From Nematostella vectensis (lineage: Eukaryota > Cnidaria > Anthozoa > Actiniaria > Edwardsiidae), in the NCBI RefSeq assembly GCF_932526225.1, contig NC_064035.1, forward strand, positions 11,955,296-12,019,295: a stretch of DNA of 64,000 nucleotides. The letters run 5' to 3'. A program made the position numbers and the translations under genes. Below the pieces are notes generated by a model. It saw only the letters and a list, made by a program, of their open reading frames with translations. It had not been told where the DNA came from and searched no databases. Position 1 is the stretch's first letter. Each line of letters starts with the position of its first letter. Positions 19,090-30,829 of the stretch are shown here, one piece after another.

Positions 19090-21811
19090 CACGAAATCCA
19101 TGAAATGACCGTCTTCTTGGTCATTGACCTTGTCCGGAACAAGTCAAAGAAGTTAGCTTGACGTCCCTGGTGATCCTGTCCGGGAGGAAGTCCAAGGTGT
19201 GTGTCCGGTGATGCCTCATGCTTGTTGAACTTGCCAACCTTGCGGAGGATCATCTCCGCCTCTTTCGAGCGCTCATGCGTCAGCAACCAGCGCACCGACT
19301 CGGGTATCAGCCTAAACAAGATCCAGACAAGAAGCGCTGACTAAGAGGGGGGGTGCTAATGTACGCACTAAGATTGAAAAAAACAATAGTGTTATAACTA
19401 GACCATGTAAAGATATATTCACTAGGACAGGCAAAGGCAACCGTGACAGAACAGGGGGTATCAGCCTAGTTCATGTCAAGATATTAGGACAGGCGAAGAC
19501 GATCACGACAGAACAAGGGATGTAAGGCTAGTTCATGTAATGATATGTTCACTAGGACAGGCGAAAGCCATCGTGACAGAACAGGGGATATCAGCCTAGT
19601 TCATATAATGATATGTTCACTAGGACAGGCAAAAGCCATCGTGACAGAACAGGGGTATCAGCTAGGTAATGTTAAGATATGTTCTCTATGACAGGCGAAA
19701 GCCATCGTGACAGAACAGGGGGTATCAGCCTAGTTCATGTAAAGGTATGTTCACTAGGACAGGCGAAAGCCATCGTGACAGTACAGGGGAAATCGAAATA
19801 GTCAGGGAATAATGTGTTCATTAGTACAGGCGAATAAACGGTACCCAAAAAGAACGGGTATTAGCTTATATTCTGGCAAAGAAACATGAACAAGTCGAAC
19901 ACATGAACCGAGCTGACTATACCCAGCTACCGTACCCTCCCATTCCTCAAGCGGAAATACAAAAGATTGAATCTTACCACCAAAATAGAAATAGAAGGAT
20001 TCCTGGCGCGGAGGTGGTGATGGAGAGAATGCGCCAGTCCCTAATGAAGTACGCAAGTAGCGCAATCAACATCAAGGCTCCAGTCCAGAAGTACCACGTG
20101 AAAGTACCCGCCATAGCACGCTTCTGTGGACCCACAAACTCGGTAGCCATAATGAAGAGGATCACGATAGACCCACCTGCAGACATCAGTATTGATGGGT
20201 AATAGAATGAGTTCTATGATAATCATTAAAACGACGACACATCAAGCATGTTGGTTTGTGATAATGTACGGTGGTGATAGATCCAACTTATGGTAAAAAT
20301 AGATATATTGTGTAGTTCCAGAAAATATCCATACCCCGCCCCCATTGAGGGGGTCGGAGGTATGACCCCCACCCCTCTGGAATTTCCAACCCCCTGGAAA
20401 AAAATTAATACAGGAACTGTTAAAGAAAAAGGGCATTTTTCCCTCCCCCCCCCCCCCCCCTTCCCCTCTGGGAGGGAGTGTATGGATATTGTATTGGATA
20501 TTCTAGAACTACACATTGATGAAGACACACAAATAAGATACATCGAATCAACTGATGGCGAAGATTATTGATGACGTTAGATCATAATACAAATGATGAT
20601 TACATTTACAATGTGTAATGACGATAGAACTACAGGATATAGACACATGATGTAACATCAAGCATGATGTGAAAGGTTATATCCAGATAGTGTGTTCCAC
20701 CGTGGACTTACTAATCAGATGTGTTGCAGCTACTTCAACAATTTACTTCTAATTAGCAGCGCAATCATCTTACCGAGGCCAAAGCCAATAAAAAAGCGAA
20801 ACACGGCGTAGAGCCAGTAGTAGGGGACGAAGGAGCTCGCAAACGCGACCCAGCAAACCATGCACGAGGATATGAAGAGGACTTTGCGGCGACCATACTT
20901 ATCGGATAGAATACCGAACACGATATTACCGAATAACCAGCCGGTGAACATGATAGAATTAGTGGCCCAGCTTAGCGATGAGTACTCACACACCAAGTCC
21001 CACTGAAAGACAAACGTTCTTTAGATTTAATTAACACTTTTATTTTGTTCCTTGTATCCCTGCATCTGATGAGATAAAGAAAAGGCCTTATCCGCCAATA
21101 AAAAATTCAATCCATCTTTTGGCGGATATTTCTGCAACAGATACAGGGACAGTTCTAGAGGAGGTGCATTCAAGGAGAAGAGAAACTACAGAGGAGAAGA
21201 AAGACATTAAACAATTCAGCCTTTAAACCGCGCGCACCAACAACAATCAACAATCAATCACAATCAAATCCTAGGCAAAAATAGGTATTGTTACCTCCGT
21301 CACAATCGAAGTGTATGGGGTAGTGAACTCCCATTCACTACGCGGGATACTGCATCGAAGCATCTTATCCGGGTCTTTGTCGGTTGGCTGAAATTCCTCT
21401 AAAAAGAAAAAAATTGGAATATATCGATTGATCACCTCAATTATGCTGATAAGCAACGAGCTATGCATTGCTTTCCTTGAAATCCCCTTTAGTATCGCGT
21501 CACTTTAAGCTTTAGAATATGGATATTTTAAAATCCGAGCTGGTTCTGTCTTCTTTCGTTGCATTTGTTTGAAAAATTCTGCGGTGGAGGGTTGTTAAGA
21601 AAACTCCTTGGCCATCCTGGCACTTACTTGTTAAGTTGCAGATAGTACTTCCGTTTCTGCATTTCCAGGCAGGCTCTAGAGCCAGGAAGGTCATGATTAG
21701 CGTCTGGAATGTCACTGGGACCATCATGAGCCCCACCACACACACAATCATCCACTGGAACCGGCCCATCGCTCCCACATGGCCCAAGAATTGATCCACC
21801 GTTAATGCCAT
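19090..21811 (-). CDS. SLC22-type transporter, exons 1-5 (N-terminal half)
   Basis: N-terminal half of the same gene. Exons: 21811-21628 (MALTVDQFLGHVGAMG, first membrane helix), 21398-21295 (large extracellular loop with CSIPRSEWEF and SIVTE), 21002-20774 (WDLVCEYSSLSW, then ILSDKYGRRKVLF, the MFS signature after helix 2), 20176-19978 (GSIVILFIMATEFVG, AYFIRDWR) and 19311-19090 (LIPESVRWLLTHERSK). With exons 6-10 the coding length is 1590 nt, 529 aa, usual for SLC22. The ATG at 21811 lies directly after a splice-acceptor-like ttgcag, so a 5' untranslated exon further upstream is likely. The function is transport of organic ions or zwitterions across the plasma membrane; the substrate is unknown. 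Confidence 0.9.
19380..19800 (-). repeat. 68-bp tandem repeat carrying copies of an SLC22 3' splice site (about 6 units)
   Basis: Units of about 65-70 bp contain, on the plus strand, ggtatcagcctag followed by a caagat-like word. This matches the real border at 19300-19323 (ggtatcagcct|aaacaagat; exon start 19311). On the gene strand each good copy therefore reads ctag|gctgatacc. Clear copies lie near 19449, 19586, 19648 and 19716. Confidence 0.7.
20310..20515. mobile_element. MITE with gtgtagttc ends
   Basis: The left end tgtagttccagaaaatatcc and the right end ggatattctagaactaca form a terminal inverted repeat around about 170 bp with C- and G-rich runs (C homopolymer 20443-20460). It lies in the intron between the exons at 20176 and 20774. 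The open frames across it are by-products of the repeat. Confidence 0.65.
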
Positions 21812-24079
21812 CTGCAATTAACGACAAGTCTCTAGTAAACACTTTGAATATGGTTAAGAAGCGCCAGAGGAAGGCTAAAACAAGAAATGTATAGAAGCCA
21901 TAAATTTAAACTTTTAGATCTTATTCATTTTTTTTTTTAAATTTCAGTTCCAAGTGAAGAGAGCCTGCTCTCTGAACCCGCCAATACTCAAGGTGTTTTC
22001 TTGCGTCGAGTATTGCGTGACCGAATCCCTGTTATTATATTTAATCAGAGTAAAGAGTAATAGTATTTCCAGCGGTGGTTTAATGTTTACCGAGGCGAAT
22101 AAGGTCTCCCTCGTGACCAAAAAACTGCTTAACTGAGGTTAGCCTTTGTAATTTAAATACAGCATTTTAGTGACAAAAGATACCTAAATAGAGGTTTTGG
22201 TCGCTTGATAGTAGCCTGCGTTACAGCCGAACCTAACTAGGTACCTACAACAACGCACTTTTATTTAGTAATGTAACTAGTCGCTCCTCTTGACTTTTCT
22301 GAATGATTAAGATTTTAAAATGACTTAGTTGACAATTTAATTTGTACCAGCGAAGTAAAGTACTTGAAATCAACGAAAACTCTCTAGATGCTAACAACAA
22401 TAACCCTGTCAGCTTTCTAAACTCCAAATACACCAAGAGATAATAACATTTTGTCAATTCTCTTGACCTTTGTAAAATGAATGTAGATTGTGGTATTGTG
22501 TCTATAATAACGACATACAATAGAATCAAAAAGGCAAAAATAAACGCCAAATTCGTTCGTATCGCGAAAATCAACTGTCGGCACCTTTTCTGGTCAAACG
22601 CACGCGACCTTCGTTAGAATGATAAATAACATTTAGTGTATACATAATAATTAATCGTTCGTGGAACGCATTAAATTGACGTTCATAAAACAACCAGTAT
22701 TTACCGCAACAGAAGTGATTGTTTGGGTGTGCTGGCCTCTCACTAGATAAGCGAAGTTGCATTAATGATTAAATTGAGTACGAATCGGTCATTATCAACA
22801 TAGTTCGACGTTATATGGGAGATGTCATTAAACACGTCTGTTCTGTACGCCACTTGCCATACATTGGGTACGAGTGTACACACTGTTATCAACAAAGAAA
22901 TTGTGAAACAAGATGCATCTAGCGAAGCACACTTTTGTTTGTGATGGTTGAACTACACTGTTCTACACTGTAGATACATGATAACAGTAACCTGAATACA
23001 GTAAAAGCATCATGTACCACGACCTAATTCATTGGCCAGTATCTTTTTTAAAGCACAAGCGGGCTGTATCAATACGGAAAATTATTGTAAACTGTACAAT
23101 AATGACTGACTATACTGCTGTATTATCTCGAAATGTCCTACCTTTAAAAGTTCTGAAGGAGCCCGTCTAGAATAACAACGGAGTCTCACACCAGGAAGCC
23201 AAATTAACCCCTGATTATCGACATCGGAAAAATATTGTCATGTAAATATTCCTTAATCCACACGGGGACTAAATTCACACTCCAGGCGATTAGACACATC
23301 ATAGTCTAGAATGTTCCTGACGGGGGAGGGGTGAGGTAAGACGTAGATCAATTCATCAAATGAAATCCTGACTGTTTTACGGAGTTTTTACAAGAAAAGT
23401 TGTTCTTGATGTAAATAGTGTTCTCTTTCGTTCCCACTCCCTTGTTGAGTAATATTTCGTGACTGTTGAGGGATTCTATCCACTATCAGGCCTATCAGGG
23501 CCAAGAGGTTATTTTAAACCCAAATCCGATGTTAATCCCCATAGCTCGTTTTGCCCCGCAAAGGCAACAGGAACAGAGTTTGTTATGCTAAAATTCTAAT
23601 AACAAACCACGAGCCATTAACCGAAACCTCCCCGACTTAGTCAGATTACGTAACGTAGCTTGAGTGAACACAGGGAGCGCGACTCAGCCTCACAAACTCT
23701 GTTCCCTCTGCTCTTCCCCCGCATTCTCTAGAAGCTCCCCAAAAAAAATAGCGTTATTGAAATTGACTTTTGTTGTCCTATCCGCGCGCCCATTTTTGTG
23801 TGCTTTCTATACTAAGCTTGCTCTAGCCAGCTCTCCAGTGGTTTAAGATTCGGAAATATTCCTGTTTTTATGGTTTTTGTTGCGAGCAAAAATGCGAGAG
23901 AGAGGGAGAGGGCGCTCTCGAATTTTTTGCGCCACAGGGATCCTGAACAGCGAAAACACACAAGATAGCCGGCTCGCAGGCTGAACAAGGGTTGTTCCGA
24001 CATCATATACAAGTAATTCATATTGAGTGTGAGAAACTGAATTGATGTGATAAAATTTCTGTTCAAAATTTACTGCGCA
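21812..24079. other. Upstream region of the second SLC22 gene, no gene recognised
   Basis: AT-rich DNA that probably holds the promoter and any 5' untranslated exon of the minus-strand SLC22 gene. The short frames seen here on both strands have no domain or composition typical of real proteins. Confidence 0.5.
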
Positions 24080-24360
24080 ATAACTCGGCCACAACTCAAG
24101 TTGAAGCACGGCGGGTGGCCTCTCACCGTTGTGGCCCAGGTTCGACTCCTGGCTCAAACTGCTTCTGATTCTAATTCGTGTCACAAGTGAGTTGAAGTTA
24201 TTCTCCCGTGTTTCCAGTCTTCTAGGATAAGAACACTAAACCGGAGGTCCAATCTCTTCAAGCTGCACTACACTAACCGAAGAGACGTAAAAGAACCACT
24301 GGGGACGCAATAGACCCTTTGGCAGTGACCATCCCCAGTGACAGTGCTTACAATGCTTAC
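24080..24360 (+). mobile_element. tRNA-derived SINE-like sequence
   Basis: A tRNA-like head contains the B-box-type T arm (ccagg-ttcgact-cctgg, a 5-bp stem with a 7-nt loop) at about 24128-24144, preceded by an A-box-like gcacggcgggtgg. A unique body follows with aaaccggaggtccaatctc and aaccgaagagacg. The tail is not clear. The assignment rests on the box order and my memory of similar interspersed cnidarian sequences. Confidence 0.5.
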
Positions 24361-24435
24361 GAGGGCCATTATGTTAGAAAACTGTTAATTTGGTTAATAT
24401 GCTACCCTCATAAACAAGGATTCATATATTGTATT

Positions 24436-24521
24436 GTATGATATGGTATGGTATGGTATGGTATGGTATGGTATGGTATGGTATGGTATGGTATGGTATG
24501 GTATGGTATGGTATGGTATGG
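24436..24521. repeat. (TATGG)n microsatellite
   Basis: About seventeen perfect tatgg units. Confidence 0.95.
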
Positions 24522-24592
24522 TATAACATTCTAATCACGAGAGATAACGAATATCGTGGTGTATAGAGTACATGCCACGAAAAAGAAATAAG

Positions 24593-24913
24593 CAGGCCCG
24601 TAGCCAGGGGGGGTTCGGACGAACCCCCCTCCCCCCTAACCGGCTTGAAGGTCCGCTCATAGCAAACAAAAATATATAACGTTTGGCTGAAAATATACCG
24701 TGCACATCAATGTCTTTAAAATGACTATGAAAATCTTTTTATAATAATTATCTTTATTATTATTGCTATATGTTGAAAAGTACCCTATTAATAACATTTT
24801 AAATACAAGATTGGTTGTGTAATGTAATAATGCGAGGAGATGGTATTCCGGAAATTTGGTCCGCTGTAATGGATAAACGAACCACCCCGCTCAAAATCCT
24901 GGCTACGGGCCTG
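24593..24913. mobile_element. MITE with CAGGCCCGTAGCCAGG termini
   Basis: A perfect 16-bp terminal inverted repeat: CAGGCCCGTAGCCAGG at 24593-24608 and its reverse complement at 24898-24913. The 321-bp noncoding body is close in size to its relative at 1626-1955. Flanks (ataag and attac) do not give a clean target duplication. Confidence 0.75.
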
Positions 24914-25714
24914 ATTACACACACTCCGCTTCCCGCTTTTTACGTGGGATATAAAAGATATGTGCAATAAGTCATGTATTTAAGGACGTTGATATCGGTG
25001 ATAACGGTAATTTCATTTTTTTTTTCTTTTACATGGAACAAGTTAGATAAACTATCGTCAACAGAACACCGCCCGTGAGACAATCAAATTACCTTGGGTA
25101 AAAGAAAAATCTTTTCGACGAAGCTCCAATACGAAAACACGTATGCTTTAACACGTTGATGAAATAGAAAGACCTTAACAAATCTATGCGCTGATCAGCC
25201 AAAAAGGACACAACTTCGTGACGACATGATAATAGTCAGGTCCGATGACGCAGGAGTTGGTAGCTGGAAAGGGATGGTGGCACAGGTCTGGCTACATGAG
25301 TATACACGGGCCCCAAACGAAACAGCAAACACGACACCCTACGCACGACATCCTGGGTATTCCCGAACTCAATCAAACGAAGAGATGGACAAAACAAACA
25401 CGAGTACATAATATTCCCAGAACTGAGGTTGCGGTCCCTTACAACGCCGTTGTACACCGTGGTCTGGTGTGGTGGTTATGGTGCAAAGTTGGGGGGGGGG
25501 GGAGGTGGAGCTTTACGCACTTCCACCTCAATACTTAAGATAGTAAAATAGGGGAATATGTTTGTGTTTTGATAGGAACATGTTCGTTTTTTTTAAAATG
25601 ATCGCCAAGTTATTTTTAAGTTTTTATTTCAAAATGCTCGCTGCTTGCAGATGGCAAAAAAGAAGTCAAAGTGCATGGCCATGCTCTCACATGCTTGCCT
25701 AGACCATTTGCTTA
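24914..25714. other. Intergenic DNA, no gene recognised
   Basis: Low-complexity and AT-rich sequence with a G homopolymer at about 25490-25502. No coding evidence on either strand. Confidence 0.5.
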
Positions 25715-25955
25715 CTCTATATCTTAAACAAACTTACTCTATATCTTAAACAAACTTACTCTATATCTTGAACAAACTTGCTCTATATCTTAAACAAACT
25801 TACTCTATATCTTAAACTAACTTACTCTATATCTTAAACTAACTTACTCTATATCTTAAACAAACTTACTCTATATCTTAAACAAACTTACTCTATATCT
25901 TAAACAAACTTACTCTATATCTTAAACAAACTTACTCTATATCTTAAACAAATTA
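25715..25955. repeat. 22-bp tandem repeat (about 11 units)
   Basis: Unit cttactctatatcttaaaca plus aa, nearly perfect, between the second SLC22 gene and the 3' end of the channel gene. Confidence 0.93.
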
Positions 25956-26255
25956 TCATCAGTGTGATATTACACTTCGTTAAATATCATTCTCATGCCA
26001 ACTGAAGGGCAAGAGAGGGAGGCCCTGGGAAAGAGAATGACCAAATATTTGCTTATTTAACCTATTAGTGCCAAAATCAGTCTCCCCCTGGCGTTCTCCT
26101 GGGTTACCGGGTTTCCTGTGCTCGGACATTGAGGCAGCATGGTGACGTCACAACTCTTACAACCACAGGGTGACCGACCGGGTAAGAACGCCTGTGACAA
26201 TATTTTTTCTCACTCGAATACAGCAGCCATTTACGTTATTTACAGGGACAGTTAT

Positions 26256-29095
26256 CTACACGTTGCTTTCATCAGGCTTGTCTTGGCCGGCGTTGTCGTA
26301 GTTGTACGCTTTAGCCGGGTCCATTCTGCCATTCCGGATGTTTTCAAGTCGTAGTTCGGCCTCTTCTCTTTTTTCGTAAGCTTGGTATTTGTTCTCGTTC
26401 CGTCTTTGTTTCTTGAGAATTGCTATATAATTTCTCATGTCTTGATCGTGTCGCTCTCTCAGTCGTTCTATCGTACTTGTTAAATTCTGGTGGAAGTCTT
26501 CAACAACTGAGCTCATTACAACTTGTAAAATCTTCTTATATTGTGCACCAGGAGATTCTAGACAGAAAGAATGCATAGTTTGTATTGGGTCTGAGAAGAG
26601 GTGAATGTGTAATTCCAGAAAAGATTACAAAGCGATAAAGCGGGAGAGGTGTGGTAGGGGTGACAGATCAAGGAGAGGTGTGGTAGATTGACTTTTCCTT
26701 GTATTTCTGGGTTTACAGTCACTTCGTCCACACATTCCGGGGATTAATTCGGTGCTAGTTACGAAGGGGTTCGTGATGTATTAAAGGAATATAAGAGCGA
26801 AATCTTCGTGTTGAATTTGTGTTCGTTTTAATGCAATGTTTTATGTCGAATTGGCGTTCCGAATAACTGTGCATATGAAGTTCTAAAAAGACTCTCTTTT
26901 TCACAGTTAGACGTTTTTATATGAAACACTTATGCTACGAGGCTACATTTTTGTGAAAACTATGTGTGGACGAATTGAATCTATTTTTGTGGACGAGTTG
27001 ACTCTACTTGTGGACGAGTTATGACTCAATTTGTGGACGGGTTGGTTGTGGACGACTCGGTTTGTGGACGAAGTGACTGGATACCGTATTTCTGTTCTAT
27101 TAAAATGTTTCCTGAGCTTCAATCCATCCTCAGGGACCAAGGACGACGCGGAGACCGGAAGCGGGAGTAAGCGCGCGCCCTCCATGTGTTCCCGATCTCC
27201 GCAACGCCCTGGGCCCCCGAGGAAGGCTTCAATCATACCTGAGAACCCCAGCATTCTATCCACTACTTTATCAAGTATTATTGTTACTTTATCAACCTTG
27301 TCATGAAACCTTTTTTGCCTTCTAGCGAATGGTTATTTGACAATGTTATCTATTTACTATTTAATATAAGAAAAAATACCAAAAATTACTGTATATCGAG
27401 GCTATGCTTATTACGTTTACTTTTTGGTCTGACAAATACTTGATGCTCTTTGATGGTCCGTTGAGCTCAGGGTACTGCATCAATTCCGTTCATAACTTCC
27501 TCATGTTTTTAACATAAAGAAATTTGCGCCTTGAAAGTAAAGCTGCAAATTTTTACTAACCATTCTCAACTTGTAAATAGCCTTTTGGCTTCGACTAGTG
27601 AATTTTTGAATGGAATTATAATTCAAAATTCAGGTCACTTTGGTTGATATTTGAAATGTTCATCAATCATGGATCTTGCGAGGGAATTCGAGGGCTAATT
27701 CTTTGCGATGATTCAAACAATCGAAAGTTTTTGTGCATGCGACACTTACCATGGTCCGATCTCTTTTTGCGAGACTTTCTATAAATAACCTCCCAGCATA
27801 AGCCCAAGACGATAAGCACAGCCAGCATTATCAGGGAGGAGAACAGTGCATTCTGGAATAGCTTGCTGGAGGGGTCAAACAGGGAAGACGACAACTCTGT
27901 GGCCAATGGCTCACGAGGGATCTGTGACAAAGGGTCATGATTTTTAATAAACCGATCTCGAATAGTTTGCAGCAAATAGATGCACAGATGACGTTACAGC
28001 GTGTCATGAAAAATATTCGCAACGAGACGCAGTCGAGTAAACACCCCCTGTGGACTGCAAATTTTGCTGGCAAATATTTGAAAACATCAATCATTAAACT
28101 CTAGTCCCTTCTTAAAGATGTCGATCAGCCACTCCTTTGTTAATTTTTTTTATCATTGAGAATTTATTCGCAAGGAAACTTCAAAATAACAATTTACGAA
28201 TGAAGTCTGATACGTTATTGACGTCTATTTTATTATAAATATTTTGGTTACTCGCTTGAATTAGCCGATGGAAATGGATGGTTTGTGTGACTCGGCATTG
28301 AGCGGGAGCATAAAATGGCGGCGTGATTGGCCTTCTTTATGGTAGTCTTCCTTACCTCCAATGGCTTCACTGTATTCCTAACCAAATCAGTGACGTCCTG
28401 AGCATGTGAAAGGGCGTAGCGGTGGAAGCATTTGGTGAGCTTCTTTGCGTCTCCTGACGATACCACGCCCCGTACAAAAGACATGTCGTAGATTTTGTGA
28501 AAACGGATGAAAGGTTTTTCGAACAAGTCTTTCCTACTGCTAGCGGCGAGTGCATCGATCAGCGCCGCCTCCACGTAACCGCTGGCCAGATCTTTGTAAA
28601 TTTCATCGTAGGTTTCGTACTCACGCCCTTGGGGAGGGGTGTAATAAAAGAGAAAAATGAAAATAAATTAAAAAGTGGGGCAGGATTTAAGAAGTATATT
28701 TCAAAAAACGTTGCCAGTACACAGATGGCCAATCGCAGTTCTACTAACAAAAACGTACACTGCGTCTCCTCATATTTCTACAGAATACATGAAATTGTGG
28801 ATAGATCATCATTTTCATCATTTTTATTCCTCCTTTGTATGGTACTACCATTTTTATTCATTCAAATCATCTTAATACAAAAACAAACCGTCAGTCTTAA
28901 AACTGCCATTTTTCATTAGCCGTCTGCACTGGCTACGTGTTTTAAAATAAGTGCAGCTGCAGCGGCATAAGTTGGAACATTTGAAAGATGCTTTAAAAAG
29001 CCACTATCTGCTGATTGCTTTTACTTACCAACGTCTGTGATTGCATTTCGTCTAACCCCAAAACGATATTCAAATGAGTTTTTTATTGCTGCCAC
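26256..29095 (-). CDS. iGluR-like channel: second ligand-binding lobe, last membrane helix and cytoplasmic tail
   Basis: C-terminal exons of the large minus-strand channel gene: 29095-29029 (VAAIKNSFEYRFGVRRNA, start of lobe S2), 28627-28356 (YVEAALIDALAA and NTVKPLE, rest of S2), 27921-27750 (linker, then FSSLIMLAVLIVLGLCWEVI, the last membrane helix, followed by YRKSRKKR) and 26557-26256 (cytoplasmic tail, a charged coiled-coil-like helix with RLRERHDQDMRNYIAILKKQ, stop). All junctions keep frame (phases 1, 0, 1). The order S2 then membrane helix then tail is the ionotropic glutamate receptor topology. The aspartate in ALIDA sits where the family has an acidic ligand-binding residue. The tail exon could be replaced by an alternative end at 26943-27238. 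Confidence 0.8.
26943..27238 (-). CDS. Possible alternative 3'-terminal coding exon of the channel gene
   Basis: After an acceptor-like ttctcag a frame of about 98 codons stays open to a stop at 26943 and would join in phase 1 to the exon ending at 27750. The second half is made from a degenerate tttgtggacga repeat, and the polypyrimidine tract is poor. It could equally be chance. Confidence 0.25.
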
Positions 29096-29578
29096 CTGTG
29101 AATACGCAACACAAAATGGGTGACCAAAAAGGCGTAATGATATGCTCTAGGTACGGCACGTCTCCAGGAGCAACAGCAAATTCTTTAAATGTATGAGCAC
29201 TTTTTACGGTGCTGTACTGTACAAACAAAAAGGGGAATTGGCACTTTGGCAAGAAAAAAATGCTTTATATTTTGTTAACTGAAATATGGCCTGAAAGTGG
29301 GGAGCCTGGGACACAGAAAAAATCGCAACCCTTCCCCCGTTAAATAATGACCCTTCCCTTAGATACAATAATTCTTCACGGACACAAATTTCATGGAAAA
29401 TTAGGTCTTTTTCAAATAGTTTTACAGGACAGAGGTAAAGGCGAAAATAAAAAAAAAGTTCAAAAGGTTCTAAATTGCGCTGTTAGGGACACATATTTTG
29501 ATGCTCTAGCGACAAATATAAAGGTTAAGTGGGGGACTGGCTCAAACTTAATCTCAGTAGTAATATGAGGGAACTTAC

Positions 29579-30384
29579 TCTTAGGCCATAGATAGTGCTC
29601 GCTTGATTCATGGAGATGGATGAAAGATTGGTTGCGATACTGCCGACAAGGATGCCCATAAGAACAACACCCGACAGCATCCAGATTATTGACAATATGC
29701 GCGCGGGCACTGAAGCAGGGCAGCGGTCTCCATACCTGCAACAAACCAACTTGTATTTCCTCTTGTTTGATTTCCTCGTGTTGTAATTGCGTGACTATTG
29801 CTTACCCAACTGTTGTCATGGAAACGTAAGACCACCAAAAACCTTCCATGGATCCGCGAATAAAGGATCTTGGGAACTCCTTGTTACCAGAATCCTATAA
29901 AAACACAGATTTACCATTATAATTGTAGTCGCTAAAATATCACTCCTCCAGGTAAAAACAAAAAAAGGATAAGATGAAAATTTTAAATTACAGACGAAGC
30001 TCATTTCTAGCTTTGTACGAATTCCAGTGAATACTCAACAATCAGGGGAAACCTTAGAAATAATCGCACCTGAATGTACCACTGCAACAGGATGTCAGGC
30101 TTTGGTTTAGGGTTATCAAAACATATTTACATCCCGATTATGCATGTTTTCAAAAATATTTTGTTTTTTGGCGACCTTATCCACCGTGCGATTTTAGTGA
30201 TTTCCTGGGCAAGCTTACCAAACACCACATCAGAACGCCCAAGATATACGCCGACAAAAGGCAGATGAGGACAAGCGGCCAGTTCTCAGTAACAGCATTA
30301 AAGACACTTTGGCTGGCGACTTCGTTTTTCTGGTTGATCGACAGGATGAATACCACACCCGGGGACTGCACGAGGCTGGTATAC
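29579..30384 (-). CDS. iGluR-like channel: pore region with TTVGYGD filter
   Basis: Three exons: 30384-30219 (end of ligand lobe S1, SLVQSPGVVFIL, then membrane helix WPLVLICLLSAYILGVLMWC), 29894-29806 (NKEFPRSFIRGSMEGFWWS, pore helix, YVSMTTVG) and 29735-29579 (YGDRCPASVPARILSIIWML, second helix with SGVVLMGILVGSIATNLSS). The codons of TTVG|YGD join exactly across the intron. TVGYGD is the potassium-channel selectivity filter. Ordinary animal glutamate receptors lack it, while bacterial GluR0 and the rotifer receptor AvGluR1 have it. I therefore expect a potassium-selective or potassium-permeable ligand-gated channel in the plasma membrane. The ligand is not predictable from this sequence. 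Confidence 0.85.
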
Positions 30385-30829
30385 CTGTGGTGGTCTAAAG
30401 GTTAGGGGGGATTCTCTATAATGCTTTAGTATATTTGAGGGAGAGGGGGCTGAGTTAAAAAAAACATTTGGGGGACGGGGGGATTTGACGAACGTGCGTG
30501 TGCTGGGGGAGAGAGGAGGGGGAGCTTTAATTGTCATAGTTGAATAAGGGAATCTGATAGCCCGAAAGTTGGGTCTCCTCTGGGTGCAAGAATAGCCTGA
30601 TAGCTTTTATGGTAATTTTGTTTACCAAAGAAAGCATTGATCAAATTAATAAACTTAGTAAACTTAGTAAACTGGAAGACACATTTGGCACTTAAAATTA
30701 GTGGGCGCGAAGGCGATTGATTAATAGAGGTAATAAACTATCTAAGAATATTTCCTTCCTCTTCATAGAGGGCGGGCCGCTTAGTAAAGGGCGGGCCCTT
30801 TACTAAGTACCACTGTATTAGTATATTTA
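30385..30829. other. Intron start region without features
   Basis: Part of the 7.57-kb intron between the S1 exon (37953-38256) and the M1 exon (30219-30384), on the M1 side, before the satellite. G-rich patches; nothing coding. Confidence 0.5.

Noticed and set aside
20290-20571. 93-codon plus-strand frame
   Set aside because: Runs across a MITE with homopolymer C, inside an intron of the minus-strand SLC22 gene.
25715-25955. 22-bp array as another splice-junction-derived repeat
   Set aside because: Its reverse complement contains gagtaagt, a good donor match, but there is no exon next to it and it lies past the stop codon of the channel gene.
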